A DNA stretch of 64,000 bases, taken from Neoaquamicrobium sediminum. GTDB lineage: Bacteria > Pseudomonadota > Alphaproteobacteria > Rhizobiales > Rhizobiaceae. The position numbers were made by a program, and so were the translations under genes. Within the stretch, counting starts at the first letter, position 1. The number at the start of each line of letters is the position of its first letter. The notes under the pieces are model-generated. The model was not told where the DNA came from. It did no database searches and saw only the letters and a list, made by a program, of their open reading frames with translations. Of the stretch, positions 19,194 through 28,611 are shown piece after piece. The DNA lies in the NCBI RefSeq assembly GCF_013240295.1, contig NZ_JABETK010000001.1, positions 434,001 to 498,000 of the forward strand. Reading direction: 5' to 3'.

Positions 19194-19483
19194 GTCGCCC
19201 CCAGCGGCTCGGATTCCATCGGCGATTCGGTGCTGCCACGATCGTCTTCGGCCAGATGACCGGAAATCAGGTCCCTCAGCCGATGCGGTTCCGGCTGCTC
19301 GTGCACCAATGGTTCATCGACCGCGTCGACCTCCGGTTCAATCGGCGCGGAAAGAACAGGATTCGCACGGCGTTCGCGCCGTGCGCGTGCCCGGGCATGG
19401 CGCGTTACGGCGTCCTCTTCGTCGCTGACCATAGCCAGCAGCGAAGCGCGACCTTGCCTGTAATCGTTTGTTGAACCGGACAT
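19190..19483 (-). CDS. Small hypothetical protein upstream of the Wzz-like gene
   Basis: A 97-residue hydrophilic protein with an arginine-rich centre (about 30-38) and an acidic C-terminal half. No family is recognised. Its stop codon overlaps the Wzz-like start (ATGA), which supports it being translated and co-transcribed. It could be a cytosolic partner of the polysaccharide protein, but nothing in the sequence shows a function. Confidence 0.55.
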   Translation of the reverse strand: MSGSTNDYRQGRASLLAMVSDEEDAVTRHARARARRERRANPVLSAPIEPEVDAVDEPLVHEQPEPHRLRDLISGHLAEDDRGSTESPMESEPLGAT

Positions 19484-19680
19484 CGTTGCCTGCAGAAGAT
19501 GCGCGCACGACGGCGAGCTGGGTACTTCATTCGTTAAGGCAAGCTAAACGGGGATGGAAAACAAAAGGTTAATTTCGGGCGGAACCGACGCGACCATCCG
19601 GTTGTGTTGAACATTGGTGGCCGAAGGCCTAAACGGCTTCGCAACGCTGGCAACGTGCCGGCAAAGCTCGGGAGAATGAC

Positions 19681-20493
19681 ATGGCTGCCAAGATCGTGCT
19701 CGTGGGATGCGGGAACATGGGATACGCGATGCTGGCGGGGTGGTTGTCCTCGGGCAAGCTTGCGGCGAATGAAGCAATCGTCGTCGAACCAACCGACGCC
19801 CTGCGCGAGCGCGCGGCTACGCTTGGTGTCATTGCACTTTCGGACGCGGGGGAGGTTGCCGCCGATGCAGCCCCACGCCTCGTCGTTTTCGCCGTCAAGC
19901 CGCAGGTGATCCTCAACGTCGTTCCCGCCTATGCGCGCTTCAAGCCGTCAGCAACCTATGTCAGTGTCGCAGCCGGTACGCCGATCTCTGCCTTCGAAGG
20001 TGCGCTGGGTGCAGACGCAGGCATTATCCGCTGCATGCCCAATACGCCCGCCGCAATCGGCAAAGGCATGATGGTGGTTGTCGCCAATGACAATGTCGAC
20101 GCAGACACGAGCGACTTCGTGCGCGATCTTCTGTCGGCCAGCGGCGAAGTCGCGATGATCAACGATGAGGGGCTGATGGACGCCGTGACCGCGGTCTCCG
20201 GATCCGGCCCCGCCTATGTCTTCCATTTCATTGAATGCCTGACGGCAGCAGGAGAGAAAGCCGGCCTGCCGGTCGAGACCGCGAAGCTGCTTGCCATGCA
20301 GACGGTCTATGGAGCCGCGGCACTTGCTGCCGAAAGCCGTGAGGAACCCGGCACGCTGCGCCAGCAGGTAACGAGCCCCAACGGCACGACGGCCGCAGCA
20401 CTTTCGGTGCTTATGGGCGACGACCGCCTGAAGATGCTGGTCACGGAAGCCGTCGAAGCGGCGAGGGCGAGATCGGTCGAACTGGGCAAGTAG
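19681..20493 (+). CDS. proC: Pyrroline-5-carboxylate reductase
   Basis: Reduces 1-pyrroline-5-carboxylate to proline with NAD(P)H in the cytoplasm. At 270 residues it has the standard length. The N-terminal Rossmann motif is VGCGNMGYAML (7-17). The central CMPNTPAAIGKGM and the C-terminal signature around LRQQVTSPNGTTAAAL are complete. The start ATG 19681 follows CTCGGGAGAATGAC. It is a single gene converging on the oxidoreductase at 20497 with only 3 bases between stop codons. Confidence 0.96.
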   Translation: MAAKIVLVGCGNMGYAMLAGWLSSGKLAANEAIVVEPTDALRERAATLGVIALSDAGEVAADAAPRLVVFAVKPQVILNVVPAYARFKPSATYVSVAAGTPISAFEGALGADAGIIRCMPNTPAAIGKGMMVVVANDNVDADTSDFVRDLLSASGEVAMINDEGLMDAVTAVSGSGPAYVFHFIECLTAAGEKAGLPVETAKLLAMQTVYGAAALAAESREEPGTLRQQVTSPNGTTAAALSVLMGDDRLKMLVTEAVEAARARSVELGK

Positions 20494-20496
20494 CGG

Positions 20497-21813
20497 CTAA
20501 GCAACGCCGACCAGTTCGTCCTGCTTGCGGCGGAGCGCAACGAGGCCCGAACCGGCATCCGGAGCGGCATTGGCGTAGGTGAGCAGCTCACCCTTCGCGA
20601 TGGGCGCCGTCACGACCCCACCTTCGAGGAGACCGCACGGGATCGCCTTCGCCGCGCGAGCGTCCTCGACGGTCATGATCCAGGAGCGGTAGGTGTATTC
20701 GCCGATCGCGTCGAGCCTGTCGCCGGGCTTCAGGTCGCGCTTGGCGACCGCGCACACCTCCGCCACCGGCCTGTCGAGCGGCACCATGTCGGCCTTGCCG
20801 TAAAGCACGGCGCGAGCGCAGGTCAGCGGCACTTCGAGGCTGGTCAGGTGATAGGGCCGGAAGAAGGTGTAATACGGCCCCTCGCCCAGCTTCAGATCGT
20901 TCATCCGCTCGCGCAGGCGCGGATGCGCCATTTCGGCGATGACGAAGACGCCAGGCGCGACACCCTTGCCGATGGAAAAATCTACGCAGCCCTTGCGCGA
21001 CAGCACACCGCCATCCTCCACCGGGCAGAGAACCCGCGAAAGTTCGTCGCGCGTGGCGGCTGGACCGTGCATGCCCGGCCTGTCCGGCACAAGCCCGGTT
21101 GCATTGGCGATCGCCGCCATCTCGACCATGGTCTTGGAGCCGTCCACGAACTCGACCAGCATGCGTGGGTTCATGTTGCGGCGTTCCGCTTCCTCGCGGT
21201 ATTCGTCCGGTGTCGCATCGTGGTTGAGCGGGTTGTTCTTGCCCTTGCCGGCCGCGACGACCCGATGGCCCATCGCCGAGACGAACTCGATCAGCTCCAT
21301 GCAGGAGGACGGTTCGTCGCCCGCGCCAAGCGAGTAAACGACGCCCAGCTTCGCGGCCGCATGCTTCAGATAGGCACCGATGGTGACATCAGCCTCGACA
21401 TTCATCATCACGAGATGCTTGCCGTGCTCCATCGCCTTGAGCCCGATCTCAGCGCCGACGGCCGGCTTGCCGGTGGCGTCGATCACGACGTCGACCAGAT
21501 CATGAGTGACGACCATGGACGAATCCGGCACGATCGCGGTGCGGCCGGCCTCGATCAGTGCCGACATGGCCTGCGCGCTTTCCGCATCGCCTGCGCTTTC
21601 GGGCGGCCGCTGGGCGATTGCGACCGCCTGCCGCGCGCGCTCTCCGCGCGTATCGGCGATGGCCGCCACCTCGATGCCACGCATCTGCGCTACCTGGGTC
21701 ACGATGTCCGTGCCCATCTCTCCGCAACCGACCAGGCCGATGCGCACGGGCCGGCCTTCGTCGGCGCGCTGCGCCAGATCGCGGGCGAGGCCCGTCAGTG
21801 CGACATTGGTCAT
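20497..21813 (-). CDS. Homoserine-dehydrogenase-like oxidoreductase with C-terminal SAF domain (COG4091 type)
   Basis: About 438 residues. An N-terminal NAD(P)-binding Rossmann domain (RIGLVGCGEMG at about 24-34) is followed by a homoserine-dehydrogenase/Gfo-like middle and a C-terminal SAF domain (about 365-430, KRDLKPGDRLD...). This family is often called predicted homoserine dehydrogenase but lacks a settled function; members occur in sugar and polyol catabolic loci. Start 21813 has GGGA 7 bases upstream; in-frame ATGs at 21825 and 21864 are alternatives. No operon partner is visible. Confidence 0.75.
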   Translation of the reverse strand: MTNVALTGLARDLAQRADEGRPVRIGLVGCGEMGTDIVTQVAQMRGIEVAAIADTRGERARQAVAIAQRPPESAGDAESAQAMSALIEAGRTAIVPDSSMVVTHDLVDVVIDATGKPAVGAEIGLKAMEHGKHLVMMNVEADVTIGAYLKHAAAKLGVVYSLGAGDEPSSCMELIEFVSAMGHRVVAAGKGKNNPLNHDATPDEYREEAERRNMNPRMLVEFVDGSKTMVEMAAIANATGLVPDRPGMHGPAATRDELSRVLCPVEDGGVLSRKGCVDFSIGKGVAPGVFVIAEMAHPRLRERMNDLKLGEGPYYTFFRPYHLTSLEVPLTCARAVLYGKADMVPLDRPVAEVCAVAKRDLKPGDRLDAIGEYTYRSWIMTVEDARAAKAIPCGLLEGGVVTAPIAKGELLTYANAAPDAGSGLVALRRKQDELVGVA

Positions 21814-21991
21814 GGCGTTTCCCATCCTTGGCAGTTTTGCGGGCAGATAGAATGACGGCCGCACGGAATGTCAACCGCGCAGCGGCGCTCCTGCCTGATG
21901 CAAGCTTGCGCTTGTACGATGGCAGAATAGATCGAGCATGGGAATTCGCGCCCGCATGCGTACGCGCAGCCACCAAAGGCGGGACATTTCA

Positions 21992-22873
21992 ATGTCGCCA
22001 GCCACACGGATCGCCATCGCAGCCGGTGGCGTGTCGGCTGCTGTCGCGTGCTGCACCGTCATCCTGTGGAGCTTCTCGGCGGAAGCAGGCACGTCGTTTG
22101 CGCTCATTGCCGTCCCGCTGATCGCAATGCCGATCGTTGTTGCCGCGACTGCATGGACAAGCGCACATCGCGCCATCGCGGCAAGCCTCGAACCGGCGAT
22201 CGATAGCCTGGAACGGATCGCGCAGAACGACTTCACGCTGCCGGCCGCGCCCTTTGCGGACAGCGAGACCGCCGGCCTCGGCGCGGCCATCGAACGCTGC
22301 CGGTCGGGACTGGAGGGCAGGCAACGCGCCGGCAAGGTTCACGCTGCTGTCGCTCGATTGATGGGCGCGGCCATAGGCAGCCTCGCCGACGGCGACCTTT
22401 CGCGACGCGTGACGCTCGACCTTCCCGAGCCCTACCGGGCCTTTCGCGACGATTTCAACACGACCATGGAAAGGCTGGAGGCCGCCTTTGCAACGCTGAC
22501 GACGAGCAGTAACCACCTTGCGGCGCACCAGCAGGAAATCGACGCGGCTGCCGGTCGGCTCGGACAGCGCGCCCAAAAGCTCGCCGAGCGGATAGACATA
22601 GAGCTGTTGGCTATCGAAAACTGCGACGATCGCGAAGAAATGTTGCAAAGGGTGCAGCATTTCATGGGCGGGATTGCCGTTGCCGCAAAGCGCAACCTGG
22701 AAGCTGCCGAAAGATTCTCCGAGATTGGGCGTCTCGTGCAGGAGGAGGCAACCGCGCTTGCTCAGTTGGGAAGTCGAAACCCCACTTCCGATGAGGCCGG
22801 CAACGAACCGGGCGACACAACCGCCCGCCTTCCGGCGGCAACCGCGCCTGTACGCATCCACTCCGCGGCGTGA
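21992..22873 (+). CDS. Membrane protein with HAMP-like region, no output domain
   Basis: About 293 residues. Two adjacent hydrophobic segments (about 7-28 and 34-55 from the chosen start) are followed by HAMP-like helices (ERIAQNDFTLP, and a second repeat DGDLSRRV with a heptad pattern) and a helical C-terminus. It resembles the first part of a methyl-accepting chemotaxis protein, but the conserved signalling hairpin is absent and the end is low complexity. The start 21992 follows AAAGGCGGGA; an ATG at 21938 is also in frame. The function is unknown; it could be a truncated or orphan receptor. Confidence 0.5.
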   Translation: MSPATRIAIAAGGVSAAVACCTVILWSFSAEAGTSFALIAVPLIAMPIVVAATAWTSAHRAIAASLEPAIDSLERIAQNDFTLPAAPFADSETAGLGAAIERCRSGLEGRQRAGKVHAAVARLMGAAIGSLADGDLSRRVTLDLPEPYRAFRDDFNTTMERLEAAFATLTTSSNHLAAHQQEIDAAAGRLGQRAQKLAERIDIELLAIENCDDREEMLQRVQHFMGGIAVAAKRNLEAAERFSEIGRLVQEEATALAQLGSRNPTSDEAGNEPGDTTARLPAATAPVRIHSAA

Positions 22874-22921
22874 CCGCGACCCTCGAACTTGCGAAACATC
22901 CCCAACTGGTACTAAGTTCTA

Positions 22922-22935
22922 TTAGATCGATCCAA
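22922..22935. promoter_or_regulatory. Putative LacI operator upstream of its own gene
   Basis: TTAGATCGATCCAA differs by one base from the perfect palindrome before the transport operon (24019-24034). Its place 38-51 bases ahead of the regulator start suggests autoregulation. Confidence 0.65.
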
Positions 22936-22949
22936 GCCAGGAGGAAGCC

Positions 22950-22976
22950 ATGGCCGCCCAGCGTGTCCTGGCATGA
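22950..22976 (+). CDS. Possible 8-codon leader peptide overlapping the LacI start
   Basis: ATG 22950 lies 5 bases after a strong AGGAGG (22940-22945) and reads MAAQRVLA before a TGA that overlaps the regulator ATG (ATGA at 22973-22976). The regulator ATG itself has no ribosome site. Either this is a short coupled leader, or the regulator really begins here and one base is missing in the sequence. Confidence 0.35.
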   Translation: MAAQRVLA

Positions 22977-24001
22977 AGAGGGTCACCCTTCTCGACGTGG
23001 CGAAGCATGCCGGGGTATCGCGCGCCACCGCATCGCTGGTGGTGCGGGATAGTCCCTTGGTAGGCGCGGCGACGCGCGCCAAAGTCGAGGCCGCCATGGC
23101 CGAGCTCGGCTATGTCTACAATCTGGGCGCGGCACGGATGCGCGCGGCGCGCAGCCGAACGGTCGGAGTCATTATCCCGAACCTCACCAACCCGTTCTTC
23201 GCGGTCCTGCTGGCGGGCATTGAAAGCATTCTGGAAACCGCCGGTCTTGCCGTCATCCTCGCCAATTCCAACGAGAATGCCGCCAAGCAGGACGGTTTCG
23301 TCAATCGCATGCGCGAGCATGGCGTGGACGGGCTTATCGTATGCCCGGCAGAGGGCACGGAGCGGCGCTTCGTCGACGATGCCGGCAAATGGGGCGTGCC
23401 GCTGGTCCAGACGCTGCGGATGGTGCCGGAAACGGCGAGCGACTATGCAGGCATGGACCCGACGCCGGGCATGCGCGAGGCAGTCGACTGCCTCGTCGGC
23501 TTTGGGCATCGCCGCATCGGCTATGTCGCGACCGACACCCATCATTCCGCCCGCACGGAGCGCCTCGAGAGCTTTCACGCGGCGATGAACGCTGCAAATC
23601 TCGCGCCGCTTTTCGTGCGCCCGCTCGAATCCACCCACATGAGCGCCCGCATGGCCGCCCCCGAGCTCATGAGCCGGCCCGCGCGCCCGACGGCGATAAT
23701 CTGCCACAACGACGTTCTCGGACTGGGGCTTCATCGCGGGCTATGCGATCTCGGCGTCATGCCGGGCCGGGACGTTTCTCTTGTCGGTTTCGACAATGTC
23801 GCGGAGGCGGACCTCGTGATGCCGGGCCTCGCATCGGTCGCGACCGAACCTTTCGTGGTCGGCGAGAATGCGGCGCGGCTGCTTCTGAGGCGGATGGATG
23901 CGCCCGACGGCCAGATCGCCAGCAGCATCGAGGAAACGTACTTCGTGCAGCGCGGCTCCTGCGGGCCGGTGCGCATGGCAGCGGGAACCGTTCCCGCTTG
24001 A
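22973..24001 (+). CDS. LacI-family transcriptional regulator of the amino acid importer
   Basis: A 342-residue repressor-type protein. The N-terminal helix-turn-helix (TLLDVAKHAGVSRATASLVV) is followed by a LacI hinge and a periplasmic-binding-protein-like effector domain (VGVIIPNLTNPFF through VSLVGFDN). It stands directly upstream of, and in line with, a four-component polar amino acid importer. Near-identical palindromes precede both this gene and the importer, so it probably controls both. The effector is unknown. Translation from 22973 would depend on coupling to the short upstream frame. Confidence 0.9.
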   Translation: MKRVTLLDVAKHAGVSRATASLVVRDSPLVGAATRAKVEAAMAELGYVYNLGAARMRAARSRTVGVIIPNLTNPFFAVLLAGIESILETAGLAVILANSNENAAKQDGFVNRMREHGVDGLIVCPAEGTERRFVDDAGKWGVPLVQTLRMVPETASDYAGMDPTPGMREAVDCLVGFGHRRIGYVATDTHHSARTERLESFHAAMNAANLAPLFVRPLESTHMSARMAAPELMSRPARPTAIICHNDVLGLGLHRGLCDLGVMPGRDVSLVGFDNVAEADLVMPGLASVATEPFVVGENAARLLLRRMDAPDGQIASSIEETYFVQRGSCGPVRMAAGTVPA

Positions 24002-24018
24002 CCCAGCCGGCGTAATCA

Positions 24019-24034
24019 TTTAGATCGATCTAAA
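24019..24034. promoter_or_regulatory. Perfect 16-bp palindrome, LacI-type operator
   Basis: TTTAGATCGATCTAAA is a perfect even-centred palindrome, as bound by LacI-family dimers, placed between the regulator stop and the first permease gene. A one-mismatch core copy precedes the regulator. Confidence 0.75.
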
Positions 24035-24095
24035 CGCACAGAGGAGTTAAGTGCGCTGCCGCGCACGCCTTGGCGACGCGGCCGGGAGGTCAGTT

Positions 24096-24767
24096 TTGGA
24101 TTATCAATTCAACTTCGCGCCGGTCTTCCGGAACTTCGACCAGTTGCTGGCCGGCGCGCTGGTGACGATCGAGCTTTCCTTCGGCGCGATGATCCTCGGC
24201 ACAATCGTCGCCATTGCCTGCGCGATCGGCAAGACGGCAGGACCGAAGCCGGTGCGCTGGTTGATCGACGCCTATATCGAATTGATCCGCAACACGCCGT
24301 TCCTCGTCCAAATCTTCTTCATCTTCTTCGCGCTGCCGGCGCTCGGCATCAGGCTTTCGCCCAACGTCGCGGCCCTAACCGCGCTGACCGTCAATGTCGG
24401 GGCCTACGCCACGGAGATCATCCGGGCCGGTATCGAGTCGATCAATCGCGGGCAGGTCGAGGCCGGTGTCGCGCTCGGCCTGAAGCGCTGGCAGATCTTC
24501 CGCTACATCATCATCAAGCCTGCGTTGCGGACCATCTATCCGGCGCTAACCAGCCAGTTCATCTATCTGATGCTGACATCGAGCGTCGTTTCGGTCATCT
24601 CGGCCACCGATCTTGCGGCGGCCGGCAATAACATCCAGTCGCAGACCTTCGCGGCGTTCGAGGTCTATCTGGTGATTACCGCCATGTATCTGGTGCTGGC
24701 GCTCGGCTTCTCCGCGCTTTTCTCGGCGGTCCAGCGCTACGCGTTCAACTACCCGCTGGCGCGTTAG
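24096..24767 (+). CDS. Polar amino acid ABC importer, permease 1
   Basis: About 223 residues; an inner-membrane subunit of the His/Glu/Gln family (HisM/GlnP type). It has five hydrophobic segments and the EAA-loop equivalent EAGVALGLKRWQIFRYIIIKP near residues 128-148, which contacts the ATPase. The start is TTG 24096, chosen because GGGAGGT lies 5 bases upstream; the in-frame GTG at 24051 has no such site. It pairs with the permease encoded 13 bases downstream. Confidence 0.9.
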   Translation: MDYQFNFAPVFRNFDQLLAGALVTIELSFGAMILGTIVAIACAIGKTAGPKPVRWLIDAYIELIRNTPFLVQIFFIFFALPALGIRLSPNVAALTALTVNVGAYATEIIRAGIESINRGQVEAGVALGLKRWQIFRYIIIKPALRTIYPALTSQFIYLMLTSSVVSVISATDLAAAGNNIQSQTFAAFEVYLVITAMYLVLALGFSALFSAVQRYAFNYPLAR

Positions 24768-24780
24768 GGAGGGACGAAGA

Positions 24781-25437
24781 ATGATCCGCCCCTTCGGCAT
24801 CAATGAATTCTGGTTCATTGTCATGGCCGTCCAGTGGACGCTGGCGCTGTCGGCCGTCGCCTTCGCGGGCGGCGCTCTCGGCGGGCTCGCGGTCGCACTG
24901 GCGCGCGTCTCCCCGGCCGCGCCGCTGCGTTACGCGGCATTGGGATTCATCCGCCTGTTCCAGGGTACGCCACTGCTGATGCAGCTATTCCTGGTTTTCT
25001 TCGGGCTCAATATCTTCGGGTCAGGCGTCAATCCGTGGGTCGCCGCCGCGATCGCGCTCACGCTGCATGCGAGCGCGTTCCTGGGCGAGATATGGCGAGG
25101 CTGCATCGAGGCCGTGCCGAAGGGCCAGTCGGAGGCGGCCTGGGCTCTCGGACTGCGCTACTACGACCGCATGAAATCCATCGTCCTGCCGCAGGCTGCC
25201 AAGATCGCAGTGGCGCCGACGGTCGGCTTTCTGGTGCAGCTCATAAAGGGCACGTCGCTGGCCTCGATCATCGGCTTCGTTGAGCTGACGCGCGCCGGAC
25301 AGATCATCAACAACGCCACCTTCGACCCGTTCACCGTGTTCGGGCTGGTGGCCGCTCTCTACTTCATCCTCTGCTGGCCGCTGTCGATCCTCGCGCGCCG
25401 CATGGAGGCCCGCTTCGCCGTGGCGACACGGCGCTGA
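24781..25437 (+). CDS. Polar amino acid ABC importer, permease 2
   Basis: A 218-residue inner-membrane subunit of the same HisMQ family as its neighbour, with RLFQGTPLLMQLF near residues 58-70 and the EAA motif (SEAAWALGLRYYDRMKSIVLPQA). The ribosome site GGGAGGGACG lies just before the ATG. The two permeases form the heterodimeric channel of the importer; the binding protein and ATPase follow directly. Confidence 0.92.
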   Translation: MIRPFGINEFWFIVMAVQWTLALSAVAFAGGALGGLAVALARVSPAAPLRYAALGFIRLFQGTPLLMQLFLVFFGLNIFGSGVNPWVAAAIALTLHASAFLGEIWRGCIEAVPKGQSEAAWALGLRYYDRMKSIVLPQAAKIAVAPTVGFLVQLIKGTSLASIIGFVELTRAGQIINNATFDPFTVFGLVAALYFILCWPLSILARRMEARFAVATRR

Positions 25438-25474
25438 GAAGAAACCGGAAGGTCAAACAGGGAAGGAAACGACG

Positions 25475-26266
25475 ATGAACATCTTGAAGAAACTGGCAGG
25501 CCTCGCGCTTGGTGCCGTGCTTGCGACGGGCGTGGCAGCGACAGCAGCTTCCGCGCAGACGGTCGACGAGATCAAGGCGCGCGGCACCGTGAACATCGGC
25601 ATGCTGGTGGACTTCGCACCCTTCGGCATCATCAACGAGCAGGGCCAGCCAGACGGCTACGACGCCGATGTGGCTAAGCTTCTCGCCGAGGATCTTGGCG
25701 TCACGCTCAACCTCGTGCCGGTTACCGGCCCCAACCGCATCCCCTACCTGCTGTCCAATCAGGTCGATATTCTCGTCGCTTCGCTCGGCATCACCCCCGA
25801 GCGCGCCGAGCAGGTCGACTTCTCGCAGGGCTATGCGGGTATCGAGATTTTCGTGTTCGGAGACGTCAACACCGAAGTGAAGGAGGCGGCCGATCTCGCC
25901 GGCAAGAACGTTGCCGTTGCCCGCGCCTCGACGCAGGACACCTCCATCACCGAAATCGCGCCTGAGGGCACCAACATCCAGCGTTTCGACGACGACGCAT
26001 CGGCGGTGCAGGCGCTGCTTTCGGGCCAGGTGCCTCTGATGGGCGCGTCCAACGTCGTCGTCTCGCAGGTCCAGTCCGTTGCTCCGGACCGCTACGAGAC
26101 CAAGTTCTCGCTGCGCCAGCAAAGCCAGGGCATTGCCACCCGCCCCGGTCAGGACAATCTGATGGAACACATCAACGCGTTCCTGGCGAAGGTCAAGAAA
26201 GACGGCACCCTGAACGAACTGCACGAAAAGTGGGTCAGCGCCCCGCTGCCCGAATTTCTGCAGTAA
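25475..26266 (+). CDS. Amino acid ABC importer, periplasmic binding protein
   Basis: A 263-residue solute-binding protein of family 3 (SBP_bac_3). A signal peptide covers residues 1-28 (cleavage after ASA-Q), then DEIKARGTVNIGM, the usual mature start, and YDADVAKLLAEDLG. Family 3 proteins bind polar amino acids, opines and related ligands; specificity cannot be read here. It is the third gene of the importer operon, with AGGGAAGGA upstream of the ATG. Confidence 0.92.
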   Translation: MNILKKLAGLALGAVLATGVAATAASAQTVDEIKARGTVNIGMLVDFAPFGIINEQGQPDGYDADVAKLLAEDLGVTLNLVPVTGPNRIPYLLSNQVDILVASLGITPERAEQVDFSQGYAGIEIFVFGDVNTEVKEAADLAGKNVAVARASTQDTSITEIAPEGTNIQRFDDDASAVQALLSGQVPLMGASNVVVSQVQSVAPDRYETKFSLRQQSQGIATRPGQDNLMEHINAFLAKVKKDGTLNELHEKWVSAPLPEFLQ

Positions 26267-26284
26267 GACCGAAGGAGCGCGGGC

Positions 26285-27049
<765 letters not shown>

Positions 27050-27061
27050 AGGCCACCGTTC

Positions 27062-27388
27062 ATGATTGTCCGCCAGGCCTTCTTCGAGGGAACGATCCAT
27101 GCCGGCCGCGAGGCGGAGTTCCGCGTTTTCGTGGAAGAGCGGCTGATGCCGCTCTGGCGGCTCTTCCCCGGCGCGCTCGACGTGCGCGTACTCTTCGCGC
27201 AAGCACGTGACGAAGGTGCCCCGCCCTTCGCGCTATCGCTGGCGATGACCTTCGAAAGCGAAGACGCGCTTGGGGCAGCACTTCAGGCGCCGGTGCGGTT
27301 CGAAAGCAGGGCCGTGACCGGCGAGCTGATGGCGATGTTCGACGGGCATATTCACCACCACGTCTTCGAGCTTCATTCCGCATTGTGA
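27062..27388 (+). CDS. Small dimeric alpha-beta barrel-like protein
   Basis: A 108-residue protein with a beta-alpha-beta pattern and a C-terminal histidine cluster (GHIHHHVFE), resembling stress-responsive/ABM-type dimeric alpha-beta barrel proteins. It lies 12 bases after the importer ATPase and ahead of the saccharopine-dehydrogenase-like gene, so it is probably a small enzyme or isomerase of the same catabolic pathway. The exact family is not certain. Confidence 0.65.
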   Translation: MIVRQAFFEGTIHAGREAEFRVFVEERLMPLWRLFPGALDVRVLFAQARDEGAPPFALSLAMTFESEDALGAALQAPVRFESRAVTGELMAMFDGHIHHHVFELHSAL

Positions 27389-27495
27389 CGGTTCGTCCGG
27401 CACATCGCCGGAAACAGGCTTGCCAACCGACATTCCTCCGCTTTGTCCCGGCGCCCCCTCCGGCACTTTGGTGCCGAAGCAGAGGGAGTTTCTTG

Positions 27496-28611
27496 ATGAA
27501 GCAGATAGTCGTCATCGGAGCCGGCAAGGTCGGTTCCACCATCGCGGACATGCTGGCGTTGACCGGCGATTATGACGTTACCGTCGTCGACATGGGCGAG
27601 GCGCAGATCGCGGCGCTGCAGGTCTGTGCGCGGGTCAAGACGGCGGTCATCGACGTGCGCGACGAGCAGGCGCTCGCTGCCCTGCTCGACGGCAAATACG
27701 CCGTGCTGAGCGCAGCTCCTTACCAGCTTACGGTTGCGATCGCGCAGGCTGCGGCAAGCGCAGGCGTCCATTATTTCGACCTGACGGAGGATGTTGCCAG
27801 CACGCGCGCCGTCAAGGCGCTGGCTGCCGGTTCGGCAAACGCCTTCATGCCGCAATGCGGCCTTGCGCCCGGTTTCATCTCCATCGTCGCTCATGACATG
27901 GCCAAGGGCTTCGACACGCTCGACGCGATCAACCTGCGGGTGGGCGCTCTGCCGCGCTATCCCAACAACGCTCTCGGCTACAACCTGACCTGGAGCACCG
28001 ACGGCATGATCAACGAATGCTGCGAGCCCTGCGAGGCGATCGTCAACGGCAGCGCGGCCGAGGTGCCGCCGCTGCAGGAAATCGAGCAGATCATCGTCGA
28101 CGGCGTTACCTACGAGGCGTTCAACACGTCAGGTGGGCTGGGCACGCTGTGCGAGACCTATGGCGGTCGCGTGCAGAACCTGAACTACCGCACCATCCGT
28201 TACCCCGGCCACGCGGCTGCGATGAAGCTGTTGCTGCAGGATTTGAAGCTGCGTGACCGCCGCGATCTGCTGAAGGAAATCCTCGAGACGGCCATTCCCG
28301 CCACGCTGCAGGATGTGATCGTGATCTACGTAACCGTCACCGGCCACAAGGCGGGACGCCTGATACAGGAAACCTACACAAGGCAGATTTTCGGCCGCCG
28401 GATCGGCACGCTGCACCGCAGCGCGATCCAGATCACGACCGCGGCCGGCATCTGTACGGCCCTCGACCTCCAGGCGCAGGGCGTGCTGCCGAAAAGCGGC
28501 TTCGTGCGTCAGGAAGATGTTGCCCTGTCGGCCTTCCTCGGCAATCGGTTCGGCCAGGTCTATGCGGACTTGCCGCCAGCGCTTGGCCCTTCGGTCACGG
28601 CAGCGGCCTGA
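27496..28611 (+). CDS. Saccharopine-dehydrogenase-family enzyme (lysine 6-dehydrogenase-like)
   Basis: A 371-residue NAD(P)-dependent dehydrogenase. The N-terminal Rossmann motif is IVVIGAGKVGSTIADML. The middle has YFDLTED and MPQCGLAPGF, typical of the saccharopine dehydrogenase/lysine 6-dehydrogenase family. The start ATG 27496 is chosen on AGAGGGAG about 6 bases upstream. Coming after an amino acid importer, it likely oxidises the imported amino acid or an opine-like conjugate; lysine is a reasonable guess from family. Its 3' end overlaps the convergent Lrp gene by 52 bases. Confidence 0.8.
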   Translation: MKQIVVIGAGKVGSTIADMLALTGDYDVTVVDMGEAQIAALQVCARVKTAVIDVRDEQALAALLDGKYAVLSAAPYQLTVAIAQAAASAGVHYFDLTEDVASTRAVKALAAGSANAFMPQCGLAPGFISIVAHDMAKGFDTLDAINLRVGALPRYPNNALGYNLTWSTDGMINECCEPCEAIVNGSAAEVPPLQEIEQIIVDGVTYEAFNTSGGLGTLCETYGGRVQNLNYRTIRYPGHAAAMKLLLQDLKLRDRRDLLKEILETAIPATLQDVIVIYVTVTGHKAGRLIQETYTRQIFGRRIGTLHRSAIQITTAAGICTALDLQAQGVLPKSGFVRQEDVALSAFLGNRFGQVYADLPPALGPSVTAAA

